From NCBI RefSeq assembly GCF_004684905.1, contig NZ_SRJC01000006.1, positions 62,001 through 126,000 of the forward strand: a stretch of 64,000 bases of DNA, written 5' to 3'. Both the position numbers and the translations under genes were made by a program. Shown here one piece after another: positions 51,042-59,819 of this stretch (position 1 is its first letter; every line of letters starts with the position of its first letter). This DNA is from Halobacillus salinus (lineage in GTDB: Bacteria > Bacillota > Bacilli > Bacillales > Halobacillaceae). The notes beneath the pieces were generated by a model that did not search any database, was not told the DNA's origin, and saw only the letters and a list, made by a program, of their open reading frames with translations.

Positions 51042-51120
51042 ATTCAAATAATCATTTGAATATAGTGTATGACGCTGCACCAAAAAGGTCAACGGTTTTC
51101 ATTCAAATAATTGTTTGAAT
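51042..51120 (-). promoter_or_regulatory. cadC-cadA promoter with two CadC operators
   Basis: Minus-strand TTGACC (51087-51092), 17-bp spacer, TACACT (51064-51069). Two 20-bp palindromes ATTCAAATAATCATTTGAAT (51042-51061) and ATTCAAATAATTGTTTGAAT (51101-51120) bracket it, 59 bp apart, one just downstream of -10 and one just upstream of -35. Both have the ArsR-family imperfect-palindrome form. Confidence 0.85.
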
Positions 51121-51126
51121 GAGATA

Positions 51127-51180
51127 ATAAGCATAAGAAAAGAGGCAATTCTCAAATTGCCTCTTTTCTTATGCTTATTT
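51127..51180 (-). terminator. Terminator of the HAD phosphatase gene
   Basis: Very long stem AATAAGCATAAGAAAAGAGGCAATT with its near-perfect complement; lies between the cad promoter and the HAD stop. Confidence 0.88.
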
Positions 51181-51187
51181 AATTAGT

Positions 51188-51898
51188 TCAAAAGCGAGAC
51201 AAGATCCGCTTCAATACATTAATCGGACTCGACTCATCATCTATAATATAATCCGGCTGATGTTCCTCGTCTGAAGATATAGTATGGTTTCTCCTATTCA
51301 CCCATACAGCGTTCCAGCCTGCCTTCTTCGCGCCTACCACATCATTTTCGTACGAGTCTCCGATGTAATAGGTGTGCTCCGGATCGATTCCCATCTTGTC
51401 CTCTACTATCCGAAATAGTTCCGTACTCGGCTTAGCAATCCCCATTTTTCCAGAGATGAACATATGATTTTCGTCCACCCAGTCTCTCATTTGCAATTGC
51501 TTAATTTTATTCGCCTGGTGCTCCCCAGGTCCATTCGTGATGATTCCAATCTGCAAACCTTGAGCTTTTGCCTCGTTAAGCAGTTCTTCCATCTCAGGAT
51601 CCAACTCGATCTCCTTTTGATGCTTGGCATATAACGCTTGGAATTGTGCCGCTTCCTCCCGAGAAATCTCAACATCAAAGCCAGCGAAGGCTTTGCTGAT
51701 TCGGTAAATATGCATGTCGTGTTTATCCATTTTGCCTTCGCTGACTAAATCGAAAACCTCTTCGCTGTATACCCTGCTTTTTACAAACAATTCATCGACT
51801 GGTATGTCCAGATGACCAAAGAGTTCTTGGTATGCTTTTTGGAAAGGGGTCAACTGATTATAAAGTGTATCGTCTACATCTAATATGATGTGGGTCAT
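51188..51898 (-). CDS. HAD superfamily phosphatase (pyrimidine 5'-nucleotidase-like)
   Basis: 236 residues. HAD motif I is LDVDDTLYN (residues 6-14), motif II IITNGPGEH near 121, the conserved lysine in SGKMGIAKPSTELF near 150, and motif III YIGDSYENDVVGAKKAGW near 178. A helical C1 cap lies between I and II. Closest in pattern to YjjG/YfnB-type nucleotidases, but the HAD family is too broad for a firm substrate. Monocistronic. Confidence 0.87.
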   Translation of the reverse strand: MTHIILDVDDTLYNQLTPFQKAYQELFGHLDIPVDELFVKSRVYSEEVFDLVSEGKMDKHDMHIYRISKAFAGFDVEISREEAAQFQALYAKHQKEIELDPEMEELLNEAKAQGLQIGIITNGPGEHQANKIKQLQMRDWVDENHMFISGKMGIAKPSTELFRIVEDKMGIDPEHTYYIGDSYENDVVGAKKAGWNAVWVNRRNHTISSDEEHQPDYIIDDESSPINVLKRILSRF

Positions 51899-52032
51899 GG
51901 TTTCCCTCCTAGTTCGCTAAAAATATCTATAAATCTATAATTGCTTTTTACTTCATTCTAATAAATTGTAGCTTACATTCCATCCATAATAAAAGCCCTA
52001 CTCCATCCAACCGGACGAGCAGAGCTTTTATT

Positions 52033-53193
52033 TTATGAGGCATACGCTTTTCCTGCATCTTTCTTCGTCAACGTGAAGAATAACGTAGCACCAATCGACG
52101 CCGTCGTAAACAGAATGGTTCCCATTGGGACAGCTGTCGTCTCATCAAGCCCGACCAGTGGCGAGACAATCGCTCCGAACAATAGAGGCAGCATGCCAAG
52201 CACGGCGCTGGCACTTCCTGCTCTGTGACCTTGATGTTCCATCGCCAAGGTGAACGTACTCGTAAGCACCATCCCCATCGCTGTCATGTAGATGAAGATC
52301 GGAACAACAATCGAGTACAGTGGTCCTTCGACAATGGTCATCACGAGTAGAAAACCGGTCGCACTAACCGCAATCACTACAGCGGCCCGGAGCAAGCTTC
52401 GTTCGTGAAAAATACCTCCAAGGCGACCTACTAGGAAACTCCCCGTAATAATCGCGAGACCGTTAACCCCGAACAAGAAACTGAATGCCTGAGGGGATAC
52501 ACCGTAAATCCCCTGATAAACGAACGGCGTACCGGATACATAAGCGAAACTACCGCCGTGGACAAACCCGATCGTTAAGGCATAGCCGATGAACGACCTG
52601 TCTTTTACCAGACGACCAATCGTCAGGACCGATTCCTTCACGGAGCTTGGAATCCTGTTTTCTACCGGGAGTGTCTCTGGTAATTTTCCTGCCACGGTTA
52701 ACACGATGGCTACCCCTACGATACTTAAGAAGAGGAAGATCGTCTCCCATGTGGCGAACGGTAATAGCAAAATCGCTCCACCTGTAATTGGCGCAATCAT
52801 CGGGGCCGTCGCATTGATGACCATGAGTAAGGCGAAGAACTTCGTCAATGATCTTCCCGTAAATACGTCTCGTACGACCGCCTTGGAGAGGACAACACCG
52901 GCAGAAGCCGTGAATCCTTGGATAAAACGTGCGATGACGAGCACATAAATATTCGGCGCCAGTGCACAAATAAAGGACGCCACCGCGAAGAGGGCCAGGA
53001 AGATAATTAATGGCTTCTTCCTCCCTTGCGAATCACTGATCGGCCCGACGACCATTTGACCGACGGCAAGTCCGATCAGACAGGTGGTCAAACTAAGTTG
53101 TACTAGCGACGCATTCGTATTTAAATCGGCTGCGATTCCAGGGAAGCTGGGGAGATACATATCGATGTTGAGTGGCCCTAGAATCCCAAGCAT
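52033..53193 (-). CDS. Bcr/CflA family drug-efflux MFS transporter
   Basis: 386 residues from ATG 53193. MFS helices; VGPISDSQGRKKPLIIFLAL (about 47-66) is the loop 2-3 motif, and NIDMYLPSFPGIA near 8 is the Bcr/CflA opening. The family normally has about 18 more residues including the start of helix 1, and the open frame upstream reads NPKGKERIGLAFLLGM, which fits that part well. There is no ATG, GTG or TTG in it; an ATT at 53247, seven bases after AAGGTG, may be the real start. Confidence 0.85.
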   Translation of the reverse strand: MLGILGPLNIDMYLPSFPGIAADLNTNASLVQLSLTTCLIGLAVGQMVVGPISDSQGRKKPLIIFLALFAVASFICALAPNIYVLVIARFIQGFTASAGVVLSKAVVRDVFTGRSLTKFFALLMVINATAPMIAPITGGAILLLPFATWETIFLFLSIVGVAIVLTVAGKLPETLPVENRIPSSVKESVLTIGRLVKDRSFIGYALTIGFVHGGSFAYVSGTPFVYQGIYGVSPQAFSFLFGVNGLAIITGSFLVGRLGGIFHERSLLRAAVVIAVSATGFLLVMTIVEGPLYSIVVPIFIYMTAMGMVLTSTFTLAMEHQGHRAGSASAVLGMLPLLFGAIVSPLVGLDETTAVPMGTILFTTASIGATLFFTLTKKDAGKAYAS

Positions 53194-53445
53194 CCCCAGT
53201 AGAAACGCAAGACCTATTCTCTCTTTCCCTTTTGGATTATGTAAAATGATGAAACACCTTCTTCTTTTTCGACTATTAAACTAAGATTTTAACCTCATTC
53301 ATTATGGAAGTCTATTCATAAGCACATTTATGCAGGCGATTCTCATTCTACTTAATATCTGCAAAAGTTGCCACAGGAAATGATAAGAAAATGCCTGTCC
53401 CTAAAAATTAGAGACAGGCGATATTCAACCTTTTCACATGGCTTC

Positions 53446-54594
53446 CTAAAACTCTTCCTGGACGACAGGCAACATAAATACTTTCAACAAGCCGACAATC
53501 CCTAACAATAAGAAGATCAAACTATAAGCGGAATACGCAAGAATCCACCCAAACACCGCCGGTCCGAGAATCGCGCCGATATTCAACACGATGATACAGA
53601 TGCCGAACCCTTGAGCGGGGAATTTGGGAAAGACTTTCGAACTCCAGATCGGCAAATAAGCGGCGTACAGCATGAAGGAGATACCAAACGTTAGTCCTGA
53701 GAAACAGACAAGTAACCACCCTTGAGACAAGAACAAGACAGACATGCTTAAAGAATAAAGAATAATTGTGAGAGAAAACGTGAACCTCATCCCCCATTTA
53801 CTGATCAACTCTCCTCCGAGCAATCCAGCAAGACCTCCTATCCCTGTAATCAGGAAGAAGATTGCATTCGAATTGGCCATTGAAAAATTCCCCTGCACAA
53901 AGTCTGCCGAATAGGTCCAGTACGTCGATTCGGTGAACCCGAATAAAAAGGCCGAAGCATAGAATGGCTTTTTATCACTTGTCAGTAAAGGCTTCAAGTC
54001 AGCAAACCTGATTCTCTTGGCACTTGGTGTCTCGCTTTTATAAGGAATCGTCTTATACGCCCACCAATAAATGAGGTATCCGGCAACCGCTCCACCGCCC
54101 CAAATCAATCGCCAATTCCCGTCCAGGAATAAGTAGATAAGGGAAATAACAATCAATCCTACCGTAGATCCAGTACTGATAACAGCAAGCGACCTCTTCT
54201 GAATATTGATAGAGCAGTGCTCGTTCACACATTGGGAGAAAGAGGACCATGTCAAACCAGGGCTGAACCCAGCCAGTAAACAAGCGGCAGCGAAGATCAT
54301 CCAGTTATCCGTAAGAGAGGCGATCAACAATCCCGTCGAAGCAGTCATAATCCCAGCCAAAATCACATGCCGTGCCCCGAACTTCACTACGAAAAGCACC
54401 ACAATCAACGCCCCGGCCAAGAAGGTCACGAATGTAAGACTGGAGATCACCCCTAACAAAGAGGTGGAAAGACCAAACGCATTCTTGAATTCACTGAACA
54501 GTAAACCATAGCCATATCGAAACCACCCGAAGATTATCGTCAACGCTAGCAAACCCACGATGGATACTGTTGGTATTTGAGCTTTTTGTGTCAT
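53446..54594 (-). CDS. MFS transporter (YbfB/OFA-like)
   Basis: 382 residues with about 12 membrane helices, opening IPTVSIVGLLALTIIFGWFR and continuing with YGYGLLFSEFKNAFGLS, a pattern of YbfB-type carriers. FKTYG-like charged loops separate the two halves (PSAKRIRFADLKPLLTSDKK near 190). Substrate unknown. No partner genes. Confidence 0.8.
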   Translation of the reverse strand: MTQKAQIPTVSIVGLLALTIIFGWFRYGYGLLFSEFKNAFGLSTSLLGVISSLTFVTFLAGALIVVLFVVKFGARHVILAGIMTASTGLLIASLTDNWMIFAAACLLAGFSPGLTWSSFSQCVNEHCSINIQKRSLAVISTGSTVGLIVISLIYLFLDGNWRLIWGGGAVAGYLIYWWAYKTIPYKSETPSAKRIRFADLKPLLTSDKKPFYASAFLFGFTESTYWTYSADFVQGNFSMANSNAIFFLITGIGGLAGLLGGELISKWGMRFTFSLTIILYSLSMSVLFLSQGWLLVCFSGLTFGISFMLYAAYLPIWSSKVFPKFPAQGFGICIIVLNIGAILGPAVFGWILAYSAYSLIFLLLGIVGLLKVFMLPVVQEEF

Positions 54595-54833
54595 GAAATC
54601 ATCCCACCCATCTAAGTTGTTATTGTGGAAAAATTTTACCTTTTTTCTTTGTGAGCTAAACCTGAAAAAGTATGTATAACCCTTATTCCTTCTAAGGTCT
54701 CAGACTTACCTCTCGTTGTTTCGCTTTACATGGTTAAAGGAAGGTAAAAAGTCTTAGGTCGTTCAAAAGAGGGCTAATACTACTTCGCTTTCAATAAGCT
54801 AAATTAAGACCACCCATATAAGGAGCGATCGAT

Positions 54834-56351
54834 ATGCTGAAGAAGTTCGTAGACCCGCTTCCGTTCATGGAAACCATCCACCCGACGTGTCTCATGCAGA
54901 ATACGCCATTCTACGAAGTGACGATGCAGGAAACCTTTCAGAAGCTGCATCGAGACCTCCCACAGACGAAGATCTGGGGCTATAACGGAAACTATCCTGG
55001 CCCGACGTTTCACGTGCAACGCCATCAGCCCGTCCACGTACTATGGAAAAACGAGCTACCTGAGCATCATTTTCTCCCGATCGATACAACGGTTCATGGC
55101 GCTGAAAAAAGCAATCCGGAAGTGCGGACCGTCGTGCACCTCCACGGAGGGGTGACGCCAGATACGAGTGACGGCTATCCAGAAGCCTGGTTCACCCGCG
55201 ACTTTCAACAAGTCGGCCCCCACTTTACCAATAAGCTGTACACGTACCCGAATCACCAGCCAGCGACCAACTTGTGGTACCACGACCATGCGATGGGCAT
55301 CACCCGACTCAACATTTACGCCGGGCTTGCCGGCATGTACGTCATCCATGACAAAGAAGAAGCACACTTGAACTTGCCAAGCGAGCCATATGACATCCCG
55401 TTGATTATTCAGGATCGTTCCTTTCGTGAAGACGGCAGCCTTTTCTATCCGTCAGAACCAGACCAACCAGCAACCGCTCCCCACCCCTCCGTCGTACCAG
55501 AGTTCTTCGGAGACACCATTCTCGTCAATGGAAAAGTGTGGCCCTATTTCAACGTAGAACCGAGACGATACCGCTTCCGCATCCTGAACGGTTCCAACAG
55601 CCGCTTCTACCAATTCTCGCTGTCCAATAGCACACCTTTCATCCAAATCGGCACTGACCAAGGATTACTCGAAATGCCTATCCGCGTTCCTTCCCTAGTC
55701 CTTGCACCGGCAGAACGGGCGGATGTGATCATCGACTTTTCCAACTGTTACGGACAATCGATCGTAATGCAAAACGAGTTCGTAACGCAAGGCGAAAAAC
55801 CGGATCCTGAAACGACGGGGAGCGTCATGCAATTCCGTGTATCGAAACCACTCAGCTGCCCAGACTTGAGTTCCATACCAACTCATCTGTCCGTTATCCC
55901 GAAACTGTCAAACTATCAGCGAACCCGAACATTACGACTCAACATGCGAGAAGATTCCTACGGCCGCAACATCCACTTGTTAGATGACCGCCTGTGGTCA
56001 GATCCCGTTACGGAGGCACCAAAGCTCGGGCAAACGGAGATTTGGAACATCGTCAATGTCACGGAAGCAACACATCCGATCCACCTGCATCTGGTCCGCT
56101 TCCAAATTCTCGACCGTCAGCCATTCGACCGGGATATTTTTGACAAGGAAGGTAGATTGGTTGCCACGGGGGATCGGGTACTTCCGGAGTTGAATGAAAG
56201 AGGATGGAAGGATACGGTGCGTGCAAGGTCTGGTGAGGTGACGCGGATTATTGTTCCGTTTGGTCCTTATCCGGGGTTGTTTGTGTGGCATTGTCATATT
56301 TTAGAACATGAGGATTATGAGATGATGAGGCCTTATGTGGTGATTCAATAA
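54834..56351 (+). CDS. cotA: Multicopper oxidase, CotA-type spore-coat laccase
   Basis: 505 residues without a signal peptide, as for B. subtilis CotA (513). Copper ligands: VVHLHGGVTP (H-x-H) near 102, NLWYHDHAMGITRLN near 145, ATHPIHLHLVRFQ near 415 and the T1-site block FVWHCHILEHEDYEMM near 485. The C-terminal His-Cys-His and following Met ligand are present. It probably oxidises phenols or bilirubin in the outer spore coat, giving brown pigment and UV resistance; other intracellular laccase roles remain possible. AAGGAG precedes the start. Confidence 0.92.
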   Translation: MLKKFVDPLPFMETIHPTCLMQNTPFYEVTMQETFQKLHRDLPQTKIWGYNGNYPGPTFHVQRHQPVHVLWKNELPEHHFLPIDTTVHGAEKSNPEVRTVVHLHGGVTPDTSDGYPEAWFTRDFQQVGPHFTNKLYTYPNHQPATNLWYHDHAMGITRLNIYAGLAGMYVIHDKEEAHLNLPSEPYDIPLIIQDRSFREDGSLFYPSEPDQPATAPHPSVVPEFFGDTILVNGKVWPYFNVEPRRYRFRILNGSNSRFYQFSLSNSTPFIQIGTDQGLLEMPIRVPSLVLAPAERADVIIDFSNCYGQSIVMQNEFVTQGEKPDPETTGSVMQFRVSKPLSCPDLSSIPTHLSVIPKLSNYQRTRTLRLNMREDSYGRNIHLLDDRLWSDPVTEAPKLGQTEIWNIVNVTEATHPIHLHLVRFQILDRQPFDRDIFDKEGRLVATGDRVLPELNERGWKDTVRARSGEVTRIIVPFGPYPGLFVWHCHILEHEDYEMMRPYVVIQ

Positions 56352-56358
56352 ATAGAGT

Positions 56359-56391
56359 AAATACCTGCCACAGCGTTGCAGGTATTTATAC
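56359..56391 (+). terminator. Terminator of cotA
   Basis: Stem AAATACCTGC/GCAGGTATTT with a 9-nt loop, seven bases after the stop. Confidence 0.75.
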
Positions 56392-56486
56392 ATAGATGCA
56401 TCCCTCTCTATATATAGGAGTTTTTTCTCACCAGAGGGAATAGTGACAAATCAATTCATGGTATATTAAAGAGGAATGGAGTTGAA

Positions 56487-57410
56487 ATGATGACAAATAC
56501 AATGATTCACGTAGAAGGATTAGTGAAAAAATACGGGAATATGACGGCTGTCAATGGCGTTGAATTCAAGGTGAACGCTGGCGAAGTATTTGGTTTACTA
56601 GGACCGAACGGGGCTGGCAAGACTACCACGATTGAAATGCTTGTCGGGCTCCGCAAGCCAGATAGCGGCACAGCTACTCTATCAGGCTATGATATTCGTA
56701 AACAAATCGACAAAGTGAAAGAAGTTATAGGCATTCAACTACAATCTACTTCTCTATTTGAATTGCTGACCGTTCAAGAGATTATGCAAATGTACGCGAG
56801 TTTCTATCCAAGCCACGTCTCGATTCCAGAATTAATTGATGACATGCTTTTAACGGAAAAGAAAAAGGATCGCATCAAAGGGCTATCAGGAGGTCAAAAG
56901 CAACGTCTTGCCATTGCCTTAGCCATAATTCATGATCCTGACATCATCTTTCTCGATGAACCAACGACTGGACTCGATCCTCAAGCGAGAAGAACACTTT
57001 GGGATATCATCGAAACGCTGAAATCCAAGGGGAAAACCATTGTTCTTTCTACCCATTACATGGACGAGGCGCACGTATTGTGCGATCGCATTGGAATTAT
57101 GGACCAAGGGGAATTGATTGCCTTAGATACTCCGTCCAAATTAGTAAAAGAGCTACATTCCGACAGCGCCATCGAATTCACGCTTCCTATTGGTGAAGAC
57201 GATACCTTTCTCCATCACTTACAACGCGTCACTCAAGTTACGAACCGAGAGGACGCCTATGTCATTTACACCGACGACCTCCAACTGACGCTGATTGATT
57301 TGATTCAACACTCCAAAGAAAATAACCTTAGTCTACAAGATTTACAGACTAGAACAGCTACACTCGAGGATGTCTTTATACATATGACCGGAAGGAGTTT
57401 AAGAGAATGA
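56487..57410 (+). CDS. ABC exporter ATP-binding protein
   Basis: 307 residues (a second ATG is next to the first). Walker A GPNGAGKTTT near 44, signature LSGGQKQRLAIAL near 138, Walker B IIFLDEPTTGLDPQ near 158, switch histidine STHYMDEAHVLCD. The C-terminal 80 residues form the extra domain of DrrA-type ATPases. It overlaps the permease gene by 4 bp (ATGA). Likely exports drugs, lipids or peptides. Confidence 0.92.
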   Translation: MMTNTMIHVEGLVKKYGNMTAVNGVEFKVNAGEVFGLLGPNGAGKTTTIEMLVGLRKPDSGTATLSGYDIRKQIDKVKEVIGIQLQSTSLFELLTVQEIMQMYASFYPSHVSIPELIDDMLLTEKKKDRIKGLSGGQKQRLAIALAIIHDPDIIFLDEPTTGLDPQARRTLWDIIETLKSKGKTIVLSTHYMDEAHVLCDRIGIMDQGELIALDTPSKLVKELHSDSAIEFTLPIGEDDTFLHHLQRVTQVTNREDAYVIYTDDLQLTLIDLIQHSKENNLSLQDLQTRTATLEDVFIHMTGRSLRE

Positions 57411-58507
57411 AAGCTTATTGGCAACTAACCTTAGCTCAGTTAAGAATTTTTGCCCGCAATCGCCAGGTGCTTTTCTTCACGTTGCTCTTTCCTATTATTC
57501 TTATGCTTACACTTGGCTCGTTTCTTGGAAACAGCGGGGGGACGAGTATTACGATGGCCGTCGTCGACCAGGATGGATCACAAGAATCCAAACAGCTTCT
57601 CTCCACATTTGAAAACAATGAATCCATACAACTGGATAAACGCACGGATGTAGACGAAGCGTTAGATGAACTGAAAGAAAGTGACTATCAAGTCGTCATG
57701 GAAATCCCCGAAGGTTACGGGGAACAATTACAATCCCATACAGATGAAAGCGAAGCATTTGATCTACCCGTTTATTACAACGAAACGGATGCCACGGCTT
57801 CTGAGCTAGGGTTGACCGTCGTTAATGCAGCCGTCGATCAAGTCAGTAAAAATATCGAGGACTACTCCCCGGCCGTAGCCGTCGAGGCGGAAGGCGTACG
57901 CGCCCTCGATCTTGGCTACATTGACTTTCTAGTTCCCGGTATCGTCGCGATGATGATCATGAATAACAACATGAACGGAGTAGCCGGACAAATTTCTGCC
58001 TGGCGAGAGCGCGGAATCCTGCGCCGTATGCAAGGAACCCGTCTCAAGGCGTCCACGTTTATCGCAGGACAAATAACCGCCAGGGTGATATTAAACGCCT
58101 TACAAGCAATACTTGTACTGATTGTCGCAAGTTTACTATTCCAAGTGCAGGTGAATGGTTCATGGCTTGCCCTGCTCACCTTCGTCGTACTCGGAACACT
58201 CGCCTTCATGGCGATCGGCTTCATTATCGCCGGTCTCGCGAAAAACCCGGAAAGTGCAGGCCCGATTGCAGGCTTCGCTTCCTTCCCGATGCTATTCTTA
58301 GGTGGAGTCTTCTTCCCCATCAACAGCATGCCGGAATATCTCCAGCCGATTGTGCACATTCTGCCGATTTCCCATTTGAGTACAGCTCTTCGGGAAACGA
58401 TGAATGTCGGTATACCTTTCTTCGATCTTTGGCACCACTGGCTTACGTTAGCAGCCTGGTTAGTTGTTGCTTTCTTTATAGCGAGTAGAACGTTTAAATG
58501 GGAATGA
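57407..58507 (+). CDS. ABC-2 type exporter permease
   Basis: 366 residues: one N-terminal helix (about 22-42), a long extracytoplasmic domain to about 170, then five or six helices. Coupling segment GQISAWRERGILRRMQGTRL near 200. Pairs with the ATPase upstream. The plan matches the permease at 3456, but they differ in sequence. A 227-codon minus-strand frame across it is a shadow. Confidence 0.88.
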   Translation: MKAYWQLTLAQLRIFARNRQVLFFTLLFPIILMLTLGSFLGNSGGTSITMAVVDQDGSQESKQLLSTFENNESIQLDKRTDVDEALDELKESDYQVVMEIPEGYGEQLQSHTDESEAFDLPVYYNETDATASELGLTVVNAAVDQVSKNIEDYSPAVAVEAEGVRALDLGYIDFLVPGIVAMMIMNNNMNGVAGQISAWRERGILRRMQGTRLKASTFIAGQITARVILNALQAILVLIVASLLFQVQVNGSWLALLTFVVLGTLAFMAIGFIIAGLAKNPESAGPIAGFASFPMLFLGGVFFPINSMPEYLQPIVHILPISHLSTALRETMNVGIPFFDLWHHWLTLAAWLVVAFFIASRTFKWE

Positions 58508-58516
58508 TATAAAACG

Positions 58517-58547
58517 CAAAAAAGACCGCCAGCAGCGGTCTTTTTTT
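58517..58547. terminator. Bidirectional terminator
   Basis: Stem AAGACCGC/GCGGTCTT with a short CAGCA loop between an A-run and T7. It separates the ABC exporter from the Gat operon. Confidence 0.9.
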
Positions 58548-58549
58548 CA

Positions 58550-59605
58550 TTAAATAGCATAATGCGGGTAAAACATAACCTTAACAAAAGAACCATCACG
58601 GTTGTTCAGACTCTCAAACGTAGCCGGTCCGTCTTTCAGTGATAACCGATGAGAGATTAACGGTTGAATGTTTAATTGCCCGTTACTCATATAGTGGAGC
58701 GTTGCTTCCCATTCCTTGCCTGGAAATGGTGCGGATATCGCATTCCAGGAACCGATCACTTTCAGTTCATTACGGACGATTCTCTCAAAGTAAAATCGGT
58801 CTAATTCTATATTGGCATAGGGGATTCCCATATAGAGAACCTCCCCTCCCTTTTTCGGAAGGGCAAGTACTTGTTCTGAGGTGATTGGGGAGCCGGCACA
58901 TTCGACCGCTAAGTCGACTCCTAACTGATCTGTCACTTCCGCTACTCGGTTATGCGGTGTATGAACAGTTGGGTTGACCAACACATCCGCTCCTACTTCT
59001 TTCGCTATTTCTAGTTTCTTGTCATCAATATCAATCGCTATGACTTGCTTCGCTCCGAAGATTTTAGCCCACTGTACCGCAAGTAACCCAATGCTGCCAC
59101 AGCCCATAATGGCGACAGTGGATCCTGGCTGGATACTTGTTCGATAAAATCCGTGCGCGACTACAGAGGAAGGTTCCACCATGGCTGCCGATTCATAATC
59201 GACATTATCGGGAAGTTGCAGAACATGAGACGCGGGAAGCGTGACAAATTCAGCATAGGCACCGGGGTGACGAGCGCCGATGAGCGTCAACTTTTCACAT
59301 TGCGATAAGTTCCCCTTCAAGCAGCTATGACATTCCCCGCAGTAGAAAGTCGGGCATCCAGCGACTCGATCTCCCACTTTAATCCGATCTACCTTCGAGC
59401 CTGTCTCTACTACCTCACCCGAGAACTCATGGCCAAAGGTCATCCCTTCTACATAAGGTCCAAGCTTCTTATAGCGGGAAACATCCGATCCACAAATACC
59501 TACGGCCTTCACTTTAATGACAACTTCATCTTCCTCCGTTAACACAGGATTAGGCTTTTCTTCGTATCGTAAGTCCTGGGTTCCATAAAGATTCAATGTC
59601 TTCAT
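58550..59605 (-). CDS. gatD: Galactitol-1-phosphate 5-dehydrogenase-like zinc enzyme
   Basis: 351 residues from ATG 59605 (AAGGTG six bases upstream). Zinc-type medium-chain dehydrogenase: catalytic zinc ligands in GICGSDVSRY near 38 and GHEFSGEVVE near 59; structural-zinc cysteines in YCGECHSCLKGNLSQC. NAD-fold glycine motif GCGSIGLL near 165. The ELKVIGSWNAISAPFPGKEW stretch near 285 is close to E. coli GatD. Likely oxidises galactitol 1-phosphate (or a related polyol phosphate) to tagatose 6-phosphate. Last gene of the operon. Confidence 0.87.
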   Translation of the reverse strand: MKTLNLYGTQDLRYEEKPNPVLTEEDEVVIKVKAVGICGSDVSRYKKLGPYVEGMTFGHEFSGEVVETGSKVDRIKVGDRVAGCPTFYCGECHSCLKGNLSQCEKLTLIGARHPGAYAEFVTLPASHVLQLPDNVDYESAAMVEPSSVVAHGFYRTSIQPGSTVAIMGCGSIGLLAVQWAKIFGAKQVIAIDIDDKKLEIAKEVGADVLVNPTVHTPHNRVAEVTDQLGVDLAVECAGSPITSEQVLALPKKGGEVLYMGIPYANIELDRFYFERIVRNELKVIGSWNAISAPFPGKEWEATLHYMSNGQLNIQPLISHRLSLKDGPATFESLNNRDGSFVKVMFYPHYAI

Positions 59606-59624
59606 GTATCTCACCTTCTATCTT

Positions 59625-59798
59625 CTATACATTTTCCGTTTCTTCCGTCGTTCCGGAATGGGGAGAAGATCTCTTTTTCATCAATTTCCAGCAAGCAAAA
59701 CCCACGATCAAAGGATTGAAAATCATTTGGTTGTCAAAATAGACATCCCCTATTGATCGCATCGGTCCTAGCATAAACTCAAGAAATGCATCTACCAT
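59625..59798 (-). CDS. Small membrane-associated protein in the Gat operon, 57 residues
   Basis: ATG 59798 with GAGGG six bases upstream. An amphipathic or hydrophobic middle (MIFNPLIVGFACWKLM) is followed by a polar tail (KKRSSPHSGTTEETENV). It sits between the two dehydrogenase genes, 21 bp after one and 19 bp before the other, so it is co-transcribed. Unknown family; it could be a small accessory of the IIC permease. Confidence 0.65.
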   Translation of the reverse strand: MVDAFLEFMLGPMRSIGDVYFDNQMIFNPLIVGFACWKLMKKRSSPHSGTTEETENV

Positions 59799-59819
59799 GT
59801 AAAACCCTCATTTCCTTTT

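Noticed and set aside
57916-58599. 227-codon minus-strand ORF
   Set aside because: Antisense to the ABC permease and reading through a bidirectional terminator.
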